The position numbers were made by a program, and so were the translations under genes. Positions 18,701 to 24,859 of a DNA stretch of 64,000 nt are shown here, in pieces. Below the pieces are notes generated by a model. That model was not told the origin of the DNA and ran no database searches. It saw only the letters and a program-made list of their open reading frames with translations. How positions within the stretch are numbered: position 1 is the stretch's first letter; each line of letters begins with the position of its first letter. Source of the stretch: Verrucomicrobiota bacterium (GTDB lineage Bacteria > Verrucomicrobiota > Verrucomicrobiia > Chthoniobacterales > UBA10450); NCBI GenBank assembly GCA_003218375.1, contig QHNH01000021.1, positions 1 to 64,000 of the forward strand. Reading direction: 5' to 3'.

Positions 18701-20004
18701 GCGGCAGCGGTGGAATGGTTACGCTTCAGATTAACGGCAAACTCGCGGTCACGAGGCGGGTTGATGTTTTCGGCACGCTTAACGTCACCGGCAGCATCAC
18801 GGCCGGCACGCTTTCGGCGACGAATGTGACCGCGCCTGGCATCGCCGTTGGCGCCGGCGGCATCACGCGCTTCTCGTTCCCCAATGAGATCACAGTGAAT
18901 CCACTGCATACGATCACGACAAACGCGCTCACTTCGACCGGCGGCATCAACTTCAACGGACCCGATGTCGATACGCAGCCGGGCTTTGGCCAGTTCAGCG
19001 GTGGTCAGCTCACGATCAACGTGCCGTCGCTGACCTTCGGGCTTTCGGCTGCCGACAACATCCAGGGCCCGGTGACATTTAACGGCGGCGCCACGCCGGA
19101 TACCCGCGCGCCCGGAGACGGCGGAACATTCACGGTGAATGCGACCGGCGCGATCACTGTCAGCTCACCCATCTCGGCGACGACGGGCCTCCAGCCGTCT
19201 GCTTCGGAACCGAACGGCGCGGGCGGCACGGTGAACCTGAATTCAACCGGCGGCACGATCTCGGTAAACTCGCCGATTACGGTTTCCTCGAGCGAACCTG
19301 CCACCGGGGTACCGCGGCGGCACAGCCGATCGGGCGGCAACATCAATCTGCAAAGCAACTCGACCGGTGTCGCCATCAACATCAGCAACACCGCCCAGCT
19401 TCTCTCATTGCTCGAGCCGGCCGCGGCCGGGCCCGGCGGCAAGATCACAATCCTGGCGACCGCCACCGGCAGCCGCATTAACGTGACCGGCGATCCCGGC
19501 TCGGCGGGCACGCCAGGCATCGACACGATTCGGGCGGACAAGGGTTCGGTCGATATCCGGAACACCGGCGCCAACGGCGCGATCCTCCTCAACACGGCCC
19601 AAATCTCTGCGGATACCGTTAAGATCGGAGCACTCGGAGCCAACGGCACTCTTTCCATCGGCGGCGGGCGAATCAATGCGGATACGATTTTGAAACTCTA
19701 CGCCGTCGGCTCCAACGGTTCGGTGACCTTTGTCAGTAACGTGCTCCTGAGTGGCAACAGCATGAAGATCATCGCGGGCAATTCGGTGACGGTTAACAAC
19801 AACGTCGTGGTCAGCGTGGCCAAGCAACCGGCGGACGTGTACGTGCTCGACCCGACCAAGGCCAACTACTCCAACTTCAACGGCGGGAATAATTCAACTA
19901 ACGGCCTGTTCATTATCGACGGCACGGCTGGCTCACCCGTCTCCGGAGCGAACACTCACCTCGGCGTTGCTCCGCCCGCCTTCGGACCGCCTGGCGGTCC
20001 GTAG
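15724..20004 (+). CDS. Secreted FecR-domain protein with beta-helix adhesin-like body
   Basis: 1426 aa, signal peptide MKRLLLFAGGALGCMALDVVSA ending at ARAQ. Residues about 35-190 form a FecR domain (VRTGAESRAELTFGDLTIARLGANTIF, shown by key parts RTGAESRAEL and ARLGANT; then DLRDGAILLRVP and AAITGTTVIAEY). A threonine-proline linker of TPTATP units spans about 267-299. From about 330 to the end the protein is a Gly/Asn/Thr-rich array (GGNITMTGNG, SGGNITLASGG, AGGTVNLNSTGG) typical of right-handed beta-helix adhesins such as filamentous haemagglutinin. There is no visible TPS signal domain and the C-terminus is PPAFGPPGGP without an anchor. Translation is probably coupled to the barrel gene. 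A surface-attachment role is inferred. Confidence 0.8.
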   Translation: MKRLLLFAGGALGCMALDVVSARAQGGTGNVLKEARVTQVVKDVKLLSGQAEPRPATLSDTVRGDTAVRTGAESRAELTFGDLTIARLGANTIFSFNQGSRTVDLRDGAILLRVPKGSGGAKINTAAVTAAITGTTVIAEYHPKSYAKYLVLEGTMRIYLKGVLGESVLMGPGQMMILNPNATRLSEPVDFDLERLWKTSLFNLGFARPLQSEPLLADVQHVQLEKKTAGELIDTNLVIFGRGTLVTMTDPQSSDVIDRKTAAVTLPTPTATPTATPTATPTATPTATPTATPTPKPTPSKFGTPPPIVTSVPYPIDNGTTIQTDPAITRGGVTDFGKIYRDAAQDGPFSAWAFTATSPFDSTAGIDSLYGGNVPVAAFKFTALQLVGNPTISTANGGATNLALISVGAMTSAPAGNTVFTFAGMQSVLLATQNGTINLGGGFSFRDIPLLIFYARGATSNLILGAPIDGVSSLRLISETGMFLNAAETVSNGSNGGTVQGIAGGELHVNGPIETVTRLVPDSPLTFSGAGGLVSLSARGGTLTVNSRIQVSFNDPAAGAPALVRRSASGGVIGLDSGLTTGTGLTLISTASLLSLLNDGAPGPGGSISLTTPGSDIVTNGATIQADRGTITIQQSAAPPSGTAQITLNGGAISSETLFVSSRGDLTIGTTLPVNLSAVTLSLLATRNLSWSGGTLVSTASASSGNATLRAGNDISITGRVDIERSNGGITDGLNLVVDAGRNLQANGVGFFLITNGSGLTSGGNITLASGGTMTLAGNARLFTGVFSANQTNGSNIAISAGGLITTENLWDLVQVFGRTLENGGNITMTGNGSYLATFDGLQLDVFTSDFADPAGAITTGGNIALTINGSLTTASTGTFQLAVHNSNGGRIQTGANINSTIGGNVTANVINVQIDNAAGGFIGTGAGVTFTVAGTLTTNKDVGDANFTILNSRSGTFGGTIGSDAFIKVTLADTNIARDLNAFIDNVNGTIGGSGGMVTLQINGKLAVTRRVDVFGTLNVTGSITAGTLSATNVTAPGIAVGAGGITRFSFPNEITVNPLHTITTNALTSTGGINFNGPDVDTQPGFGQFSGGQLTINVPSLTFGLSAADNIQGPVTFNGGATPDTRAPGDGGTFTVNATGAITVSSPISATTGLQPSASEPNGAGGTVNLNSTGGTISVNSPITVSSSEPATGVPRRHSRSGGNINLQSNSTGVAINISNTAQLLSLLEPAAAGPGGKITILATATGSRINVTGDPGSAGTPGIDTIRADKGSVDIRNTGANGAILLNTAQISADTVKIGALGANGTLSIGGGRINADTILKLYAVGSNGSVTFVSNVLLSGNSMKIIAGNSVTVNNNVVVSVAKQPADVYVLDPTKANYSNFNGGNNSTNGLFIIDGTAGSPVSGANTHLGVAPPAFGPPGGP

Positions 20005-20088
20005 TCTTCTGTAGCCGCCGCCCTGTGGGCGGCGTGAGGTGGAGCATTGTTCTCTCTCGCGCTTCGCACAGCGAAGCGACTACAGAAA
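20005..20088. repeat. CTGTAGCCGC-family palindromic repeat, copy 1
   Basis: Outer arms CTTCTGTAGCCGC / GCGACTACAGAA; inner hairpins CCGCCCTGTGGGCGG and GCTTCGCACAGCGAAGC. Further copies: 24700-24792, 29997-30096, 34301-34385, 40645-40736; a single arm at 27498-27517. All are intergenic. This copy lies between convergent genes. Confidence 0.85.
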
Positions 20089-20997
20089 TCACTTTCGTCG
20101 TTGCTCGTCGAGATAACCGGCGCCGAGCGCGATCCCGGCCAGGATGAGCGCCGCGGCCGTCGCGAACGGAACCGGATCGAACGGCGCGGGCGGTAGCGAG
20201 ATGATGCCGTGTTCGTCCGTGCGCGCCGAGCGGCGAACATAACGGCCGTGGCGCGGGGCGCGAAATTGCTCGGCGAAACGTTCCAGCCGCGCGGTCAACT
20301 CGGCGTCGCAGCGGGGAATCCCATGGCCGCACCCGACGACGTTCGGCCGCAAGTTCGCCAGTTCTTTTACCGAGAGGCGCGTCGCTTCCCAGTCGGTATT
20401 GAACGGCGCACCGGCGCGGGCCAGAGTTCGTCGTCCAGTCAGCAGGCCGCTCCACGAATCCATGTTCATCGTGGCGAAAGCATCGCCGGCCAGCAGCACC
20501 CGATCGGATGGGCGAAAAAGCGAGATGTGCCCGGGCGAATGACCCGGCGTGGCGAGCCATTCCCAACCCGGCGCTCCCGGCACTTCGCTCGGTTGCAGCT
20601 CGCGGATGCGCGCTGTGAGATTGCGCGCGCCGAAGGGCATGAAGCGGGAGAGAAATGCCATCGCGCCGCCCACGGTCGGATCGGGTGGGGGATAACCGGA
20701 TCTGCCCGTGAGGTAAGGCATCTCGAGCCGGTGCGCGTAAACCGGCACATCCCAATATTCCGCCAGGGGCAACGCCGAGCCGGCGTGCTCGAAATGTCCG
20801 TGCGTTAGCACGATCGCTTCCGGCGGGACGCCGGCGCCGAAGCGCGCTTCCGCGGCTTCAATGATTTGGTTCGCCCGGCCAGGAAGCCCCGCATCGACCA
20901 GCACCCAGGCGCCACCCGAACGCCCGAGGAAATAGACGTTCACGAAACTGACGGGCAGCCAGCCGACTTCGGGCGCTATGCGAGTGATCGTGGTCAT
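20089..20997 (-). CDS. MBL-fold metallo-hydrolase
   Basis: 302 aa. Metallo-beta-lactamase fold: VDAGLPG (about 35-41), the metal-binding signature THGHFEHAG (about 66-74), TPGHSPGH (about 149-156), LLAGDAFA (about 168-175) and VGCGHGIP (about 217-224). The usual HxHxDH has Glu in place of Asp. The family hydrolyses esters, thioesters or phosphodiesters; no substrate is evident. The C-terminus ends in a single hydrophobic helix (FATAAALILAGIALGAGYL) followed by DEQRRK, so the enzyme is probably tethered to the membrane. It is transcribed opposite to the adhesin gene and separated from it by a palindromic repeat. Confidence 0.85.
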   Translation of the reverse strand: MTTITRIAPEVGWLPVSFVNVYFLGRSGGAWVLVDAGLPGRANQIIEAAEARFGAGVPPEAIVLTHGHFEHAGSALPLAEYWDVPVYAHRLEMPYLTGRSGYPPPDPTVGGAMAFLSRFMPFGARNLTARIRELQPSEVPGAPGWEWLATPGHSPGHISLFRPSDRVLLAGDAFATMNMDSWSGLLTGRRTLARAGAPFNTDWEATRLSVKELANLRPNVVGCGHGIPRCDAELTARLERFAEQFRAPRHGRYVRRSARTDEHGIISLPPAPFDPVPFATAAALILAGIALGAGYLDEQRRK

Positions 20998-21000
20998 TGT

Positions 21001-21106
21001 GGGGACGTTAAAGCGTTGAAGCGTTACATCGTTAAATCGTAGAATCGTTACATCGAGGCCTTATCTGCGCGATACGATTCACGATTCTCAATTCACGAAT
21101 CACGCT
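21001..21106. repeat. Short AATCGTT/ATTCACG repeat cluster
   Basis: GCGTTACATCGTTAAATCGTAGAATCGTTACATCG contains ATCGTTA-like units every 8-18 bases; then CGATTCACGATTCTCAATTCACGAATCACG contains ATTCACG/GAATCACG units in both orientations. No ORF. It lies between two minus-strand genes and may form a hairpin. Confidence 0.5.
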
Positions 21107-21787
21107 TCAAGGAATCGTCAGCGTCATCCCGGGTTTCAATTTCGCCGGATCGTCGATGACGCTCTTGTTTGCATCGCGAATTTTCTTCCAGCGGCCGGAG
21201 GACTTGTAGAATTTGCGGGAAATAGACGCCAGGGTGTCGCTTTCGCGAACGACGTAGGTGCGTGGCGTCGCTCCGGATTTCTTGTCGGTTGTTTTCGTCT
21301 CAGTAATGGCCTTGTCGCTCGACCGATGCGCGCGCAGATCCTCGAGTTCCTTGCGCAAAGCGAGGTTCTCGTTTTTCAAGCGCGCCGCCTCCGCCCGGCT
21401 CACGACCGAATCGCCGGAGAGCGTGGTGCCCAATTCCAGCTCGTCCTTCTTCATGAAGCTCTTCACTTCGTTCGCATGCGGACCCGAGGGCGCCAGGGTG
21501 AGGTAGCGCTTGAAATGATGCAATGCGTGGAGCGGATCGTGCATCTTGTCGTCGTAAAGCAGCGCCAGCCGGTAATGGACATCGGCCGTGCGGGGCGAAT
21601 CGTCGAGCGCGCTCTCGTAAAGCGTGATCGCGCGCAGGTAATTACCGTCCGCCGTCTTGTTCTCGGCGTCCTTGATGATCTGGGCGCTGCGCGGAGTGAT
21701 CATCCGGTCGCAACCGGCGCTCCCCAGGGCAAGGCCGAGGGCCAGGCCAGCCGCGAACTTCTTCCGAAAATATTTGGTGATCATCAA
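21107..21787 (-). CDS. LysM-domain lipoprotein with TPR-like repeats
   Basis: 226 aa. The signal ends in the lipobox LGSAGC (Cys at about 26), so the product is a lipoprotein. Residues about 40-105 look like one or two tetratricopeptide repeats (GNYLRAITLYESALDDSPRTA, DVHYRLALLYDDKMHDPLHAL, parts LYESALDD and YRLALLYDD). A coiled-coil-like Arg/Glu/Leu segment (about 135-155) follows. The C-terminus (about 178-226, TYVVRESDTLASISRKFYKSS and PGMTLTIP) is a LysM peptidoglycan-binding domain. It probably docks on the cell wall in the periplasm. The next gene upstream (21803) is divergent, starting only 15 bp away. Confidence 0.85.
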   Translation of the reverse strand: MMITKYFRKKFAAGLALGLALGSAGCDRMITPRSAQIIKDAENKTADGNYLRAITLYESALDDSPRTADVHYRLALLYDDKMHDPLHALHHFKRYLTLAPSGPHANEVKSFMKKDELELGTTLSGDSVVSRAEAARLKNENLALRKELEDLRAHRSSDKAITETKTTDKKSGATPRTYVVRESDTLASISRKFYKSSGRWKKIRDANKSVIDDPAKLKPGMTLTIP

Positions 21788-21802
21788 CTTCTAACTATTC
21801 GC

Positions 21803-22381
21803 ATGAACCGTCACGATTTCAGAACGCGCTGCCAATATCTTTTCCTCGCTCTGGCGTTGACCGCGATTTCGGCCGGCGCCGTCCAGCTGCGTGTCGGCAA
21901 TAATTATCCGCTCACGTTTACGGATGTCGATCGCCACAATTTCTCGACGGCCGACGGCCACGTTACCATCATTTCGGTTGTGGCTCGCCGGGATGAGGCG
22001 AAAGCGCAAAGCGTGGGTGACCGGGTGTCGCAAATATCTTTCGGCGACCCGAAAATCCGGCTCATCACGCTGGTGAACTTCCAGCAAAACATCATCCTTC
22101 CTTTTCGCGGGATGGTTTCCGCCGTGATCCAGCACCGGCTCGATCTCGAAGCGAAGGAAGTGCAAAAATCGTACGCCGAGCGGCACATTAACCGCAACGC
22201 CAGGGACGATATTTTTGTCGTGGCCGATTTCGACGGCAAAGCGGTCTCTCAACTCGGAATCAATCCGACTTCGGCGGAGTTCGCCGTTTTCATTTTCGAC
22301 GGCTACGGGCGTTTGGTCCGGCGCTGGAGCGACGTGCCAAGCCAGGAAGCGCTGGCGCAGGCAATCAAGGAAGCGCGGTGA
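21803..22381 (+). CDS. Secreted thioredoxin-fold-like hypothetical protein
   Basis: 192 aa; the ATG at 21803 is chosen because it gives a clean signal peptide (CQYLFLALALTAISAGAVQ) whereas the open frame further upstream has none. Mature motifs: LTFTDVDRHNFSTADGHVTIISVVARRDEAKAQ, HVTIISVVARRDEA being the beta-strand after a redox-like loop, and a C-terminal FAVFIFDGYGRLVRRWSDVPSQEALAQAIKEA that ends like many thioredoxin-fold proteins. No CxxC is visible, so redox activity is doubtful. The promoter must lie in the 15-bp gap and the start of the divergent LysM gene. Function unknown. Confidence 0.6.
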   Translation: MNRHDFRTRCQYLFLALALTAISAGAVQLRVGNNYPLTFTDVDRHNFSTADGHVTIISVVARRDEAKAQSVGDRVSQISFGDPKIRLITLVNFQQNIILPFRGMVSAVIQHRLDLEAKEVQKSYAERHINRNARDDIFVVADFDGKAVSQLGINPTSAEFAVFIFDGYGRLVRRWSDVPSQEALAQAIKEAR

Positions 22382-22437
22382 TCAACCTGGAGACTGCCTG
22401 CCCTCAGGCCGTTGAGGGAAAGCATGGCTTCATCCCT

Positions 22438-22457
22438 CCGGCACGAGGGCGTGCCGG
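22438..22457. terminator. Hairpin between convergent genes
   Basis: CCGGCACGAGGGCGTGCCGG is a perfect 8-bp stem with a 4-base loop, placed between the ends of the thioredoxin-like gene (plus) and the moeB-like gene (minus). No T-tract follows on either strand, so action as a terminator is only a suggestion. Confidence 0.4.
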
Positions 22458-22463
22458 CTCCAT

Positions 22464-23648
22464 CTAATATCGCGGCACCGCCGGATCGACTTCCACAGAC
22501 CACGCATCGATTCCGCCTTCGAGATTCATCGCATTTTCGAATCCAGCCTCCTGCAAGATCCGAACCGCGTGTTCGCTCCGCCCGCCGCTGTGACATTGCA
22601 TAACGAGCGTCCCAGTTCGCGGCAGCTCGTTCACGTGGGTATCGAGTTCGCCGAGCGGAATCAGACGTGAGCCGTGGATGCGCGCGATCTCATATTCGTA
22701 GGGCTCGCGCACGTCGATGAGCGTAAGCGCTTCCTTGTTATCCATCTTCGTCTTCAGTTCTCGTACTGAAATCGTCGGGACGCCTTCCGGCGCGGCGAAC
22801 CAATCGGCGGCCGGCGGCCCGGCGCAAAATTGTTCGTAATCGATCGGCTCGAAAATAGTCGGGGCATCGCCGCAGACGGGGCAGGTCGAATCGCGGCGGA
22901 GTTGGAACTCGCGGAATTTCATTTTCAGCGCGTCGAAGTGGAGAAGGCGGCCGGCCAGGGTTTCGCCCGCGCCGAGGATCAGTTTCAGCGCCTCGGTCGC
23001 CTGGATGAGTCCGATGATGCCGGGCAAAACGCCCAGGACGCCGGCTTCCGCGCAGCTCGGGGCCGCTCCCGGCGGTGGCGGTTCCGGGAAAAGGCAGCGG
23101 TAACAGGGCCCGCCCAGATGCGGCGCGAACACACTCGCCTGTCCTTCGAAGCGGAAAACGGAGCCGTAGATATTTGGCTTCCGCGCGAAAACACAAACGT
23201 CGTTCGAGAGATAACGGGTCGGAAAATTATCCGACCCGTCGATCACCAGGTCGTAGGGCGCGATGATCTCGGTCGCGTTGGCGCTCGTCAGGCGCGCGTC
23301 GTGCCGGACGATTTCCATATTCGGATTTATCTCGCGCAAACGCGATTGCGCCGTTTCCAGTTTCGGTTTTCCGATGTCGTCGGTCCCGTAAAGAATCTGT
23401 CGTTGCAGATTCGAGGCGTCGACTCGATCGGCATCGACGAGTCCGAGCGTGCCGATTCCCGCCGCCGCCAGATAGAGCGCGGCCGGCGATCCCAGCCCGC
23501 CCGCGCCGATGCATAACACTCGCGCTGCCTTGATCCGGCGCTGGCCGTCGGCGTTCACTTCCGGCAAGATCAGGTGACGCGAGTAGCGAGCCAGGTCTTC
23601 GCGGGTCAGCGCGATTTCCTTCAGCCGCTCGGGGTCGATGATGCTCAC
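22464..23648 (-). CDS. moeB: MoeB/ThiF-type adenylyltransferase with C-terminal rhodanese domain
   Basis: 394 aa. It activates the C-terminal Gly-Gly of a ubiquitin-like sulfur carrier (MoaD or ThiS) by adenylation. The E1-like domain (about 10-260) shows the nucleotide loop CIGAGGLGSPAALYL, the Mg2+ and adenylate residues in VDADRVDASNLQRQILY, the DGSDNFPTRYL signature, and four zinc cysteines as CYRC (about 178-181) and CPVC (about 250-253). The C-terminal rhodanese domain (about 290-394) has TLIDVREPYEYEIA and the catalytic loop MQCHSGGRS with Cys. The fusion corresponds to MoeZ/MoeBR-type enzymes, in which the rhodanese carries the sulfur. The small gene at 23652-23939 lies four bases upstream and is probably cotranscribed. 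Confidence 0.93.
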   Translation of the reverse strand: MSIIDPERLKEIALTREDLARYSRHLILPEVNADGQRRIKAARVLCIGAGGLGSPAALYLAAAGIGTLGLVDADRVDASNLQRQILYGTDDIGKPKLETAQSRLREINPNMEIVRHDARLTSANATEIIAPYDLVIDGSDNFPTRYLSNDVCVFARKPNIYGSVFRFEGQASVFAPHLGGPCYRCLFPEPPPPGAAPSCAEAGVLGVLPGIIGLIQATEALKLILGAGETLAGRLLHFDALKMKFREFQLRRDSTCPVCGDAPTIFEPIDYEQFCAGPPAADWFAAPEGVPTISVRELKTKMDNKEALTLIDVREPYEYEIARIHGSRLIPLGELDTHVNELPRTGTLVMQCHSGGRSEHAVRILQEAGFENAMNLEGGIDAWSVEVDPAVPRY

Positions 23649-23651
23649 GCT

Positions 23652-23939
23652 CTAAGATTGCACGAGCGCCCAATCGATGCCCACGATTCGCTCGCCCTCG
23701 AAGCGTTTCAGAGATTTCGGAAACGCCAGGAACCGCGCGCCTTGTTTCTGGTGGAAGCCGACTTCGCCGAAATCCGTTCCGCTCTCCGTCGGCCGGACGG
23801 TCATGAGGCGATTATTTTTCAGGAGCGATTGGAAATGGCGGTCCGTTTTCGGTTTCTGCCACAAAGTGTAAACCTCGGGCTGGCCACATTTCTCCACGAC
23901 GACCGCGAACCGCGCGGTCTTGACCTTGAGCAATTTCAT
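23652..23939 (-). CDS. Conserved small hypothetical protein upstream of moeB
   Basis: 95 aa from the ATG at 23939 (MKLLKVKTARFAVVVEKCGQ); the frame is open further but those residues fall into low-complexity repeats. The sequence is basic, with PEVYTLWQKPKTDRHFQSLLKNNRLMTV and a C-terminal KRFEGERIVGIDWALVQ. I do not recognise it. The tight 4-bp spacing to moeB suggests a shared transcript and perhaps a link to sulfur-carrier metabolism, but this is only context. Confidence 0.6.
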   Translation of the reverse strand: MKLLKVKTARFAVVVEKCGQPEVYTLWQKPKTDRHFQSLLKNNRLMTVRPTESGTDFGEVGFHQKQGARFLAFPKSLKRFEGERIVGIDWALVQS

Positions 23940-24030
23940 TGAGTTGAGTGGTTGAGATGTTGAGGGGTTGAGAGGACGCGAGGCGGCGCTGCAAAATCCT
24001 CTCAACCACTCAACTCCTCAACCTCTCAAC
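23940..24030. repeat. Inverted repeat of GAGTTGAGTGGTTGAG units
   Basis: The left half (GAGTTGAGTGGTTGAGATGTTGAGG...) is the reverse complement of the right half (CTCTCAACCACTCAACTCCTCAACCTCTCAACC). It is a strong hairpin between the SRP RNA terminator and the small gene at 23652. Confidence 0.7.
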
Positions 24031-24041
24031 CAAAAAAAAGT
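24031..24041 (-). terminator. T-run of the SRP RNA gene
   Basis: Eight T residues on the minus strand directly after the closing stem of the SRP RNA (CTCTGGCGGAC then TTTTTTTT). The RNA's own terminal stem serves as the terminator hairpin. Confidence 0.7.
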
Positions 24042-24135
24042 CCGCCAGAGAACTACGGCAAGGAGGATCAGACTACCGTTGCTGCATTCCTGCTCTGGCG
24101 GGGTTCGTAAGTCCTCAGTCCATAGCCCCTGACGG
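24041..24135 (-). ncRNA. ffs: Signal recognition particle RNA, small bacterial type (4.5S-like)
   Basis: On the minus strand the RNA begins CCGTCAGGGG and ends CTCTGGCGGAC; these ends pair over nine bases. The apical domain is CCAGAGCAGGAATGCAGCA, that is a GCA-GGAA-TGC tetraloop hairpin flanked by the asymmetric CAG/AGCA internal loop that binds Ffh, followed by ACGGTAG. Length of about 95 nt and a T8 run immediately downstream (24032-24039) agree with a complete gene. The protein Ffh is not in the window. It lies upstream of the small gene and moeB on the same strand. Confidence 0.85.
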
Positions 24136-24202
24136 AAAGAGACTGTTCGCGAAAGATCGCTCCTACGCAATCGGCTTCTTTTAAGGGTGGAGCGGATACC
24201 TA

Positions 24203-24407
24203 TTGAATCGCGCCTTCAGCGCTGCGCGTCTTGATCCCGATCGTATCCTGGGGCATTGCCCCAGGCTCGAATTGAGTTGCGCCTTTGGCGCTACCGGAAC
24301 AGAGGTTTCCGTTCAGCGCCAAAGGCCGCGGTTTCATTGTAGCCCAGGGCAGCGCCCTGGGATTCCTAGGTTTTGAGAAAAACCGCAGCGCTGAAGGCGC
24401 GATTCAA
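24203..24407. repeat. Nested long palindrome, copy 1
   Basis: The ends TTGAATCGCGCCTTCAGCG... and ...CGCTGAAGGCGCGATTCAA are a perfect 24-base inverted repeat. Inside lie the hairpin CCTGGGGCATTGCCCCAGG and the inverted pair TTGCGCCTTTGGCGCT / AGCGCCAAAGGC. A related element is at 27520-27765. It sits between the SRP RNA and rpmI, both minus-strand. Confidence 0.85.
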
Positions 24408-24425
24408 TGGTTTCGCGGCAATCGC

Positions 24426-24635
24426 CTACGCGAACGGTAGGTTCGCCTTGATGCGGGCGGTGTCGGTCTTATGGACTTCGGCGGACTTCGCCATGTGGCG
24501 TTTGCGCTTGGCGCTTTTCGAGGAAAGCAGGTGACGCCGGGAGGCGTGTTGTCGCCTCACTTTTCCCGTCCCGGTGATTTTGAATCGCTTCGAAACGGAC
24601 TTCCGGGTTTTGCTGCGCGCAATCGGCTTTGGCAT
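24426..24635 (-). CDS. rpmI: 50S ribosomal protein L35
   Basis: 69 aa, highly basic. MPKPIARSKTRKSVSKRF, TGTGKVRRQHASRRHLL and SSKSAKRKRHMAKS match the L35 family at expected length. It is part of the large subunit near 23S rRNA. In most bacteria rpmI is followed by rplT; here what follows (24203-24407 and the SRP RNA) is not rplT, so the pair has been separated. No upstream infC is visible either. The product should be an ordinary ribosomal protein; only the location is odd. Confidence 0.92.
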   Translation of the reverse strand: MPKPIARSKTRKSVSKRFKITGTGKVRRQHASRRHLLSSKSAKRKRHMAKSAEVHKTDTARIKANLPFA

Positions 24636-24699
24636 AAGGCGCGGAAGATAGCGCAGTCAGCGCGCGTGACAACTCGTTTTGCTGGTCCTGTATCGCCGT

Positions 24700-24792
24700 C
24701 TCTTCTGTAGCCGCTTCGCTGTGCGAAGCGTGAGAGCGACCGAGATGCAGAGTCATCCTTCACGCCGCCCACAGGGCGGCGGCTACAGAAGA
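24700..24792. repeat. CTGTAGCCGC-family palindromic repeat, copy 2
   Basis: TTCTGTAGCCGCTTCGCTG and its mirror GGCGGCGGCTACAGAAG bracket the hairpins CGCTTCGCTGTGCGAAGCG and CCGCCCACAGGGCGGC. It lies between divergent rpmI and the NADH dehydrogenase gene. Confidence 0.85.
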
Positions 24793-24859
24793 GCCGCTCC
24801 AGAAGAAGCCGCAAGAGAAAATATTCGCTTCCGATTCTCAACCGCGGAGATTTGCGCCG

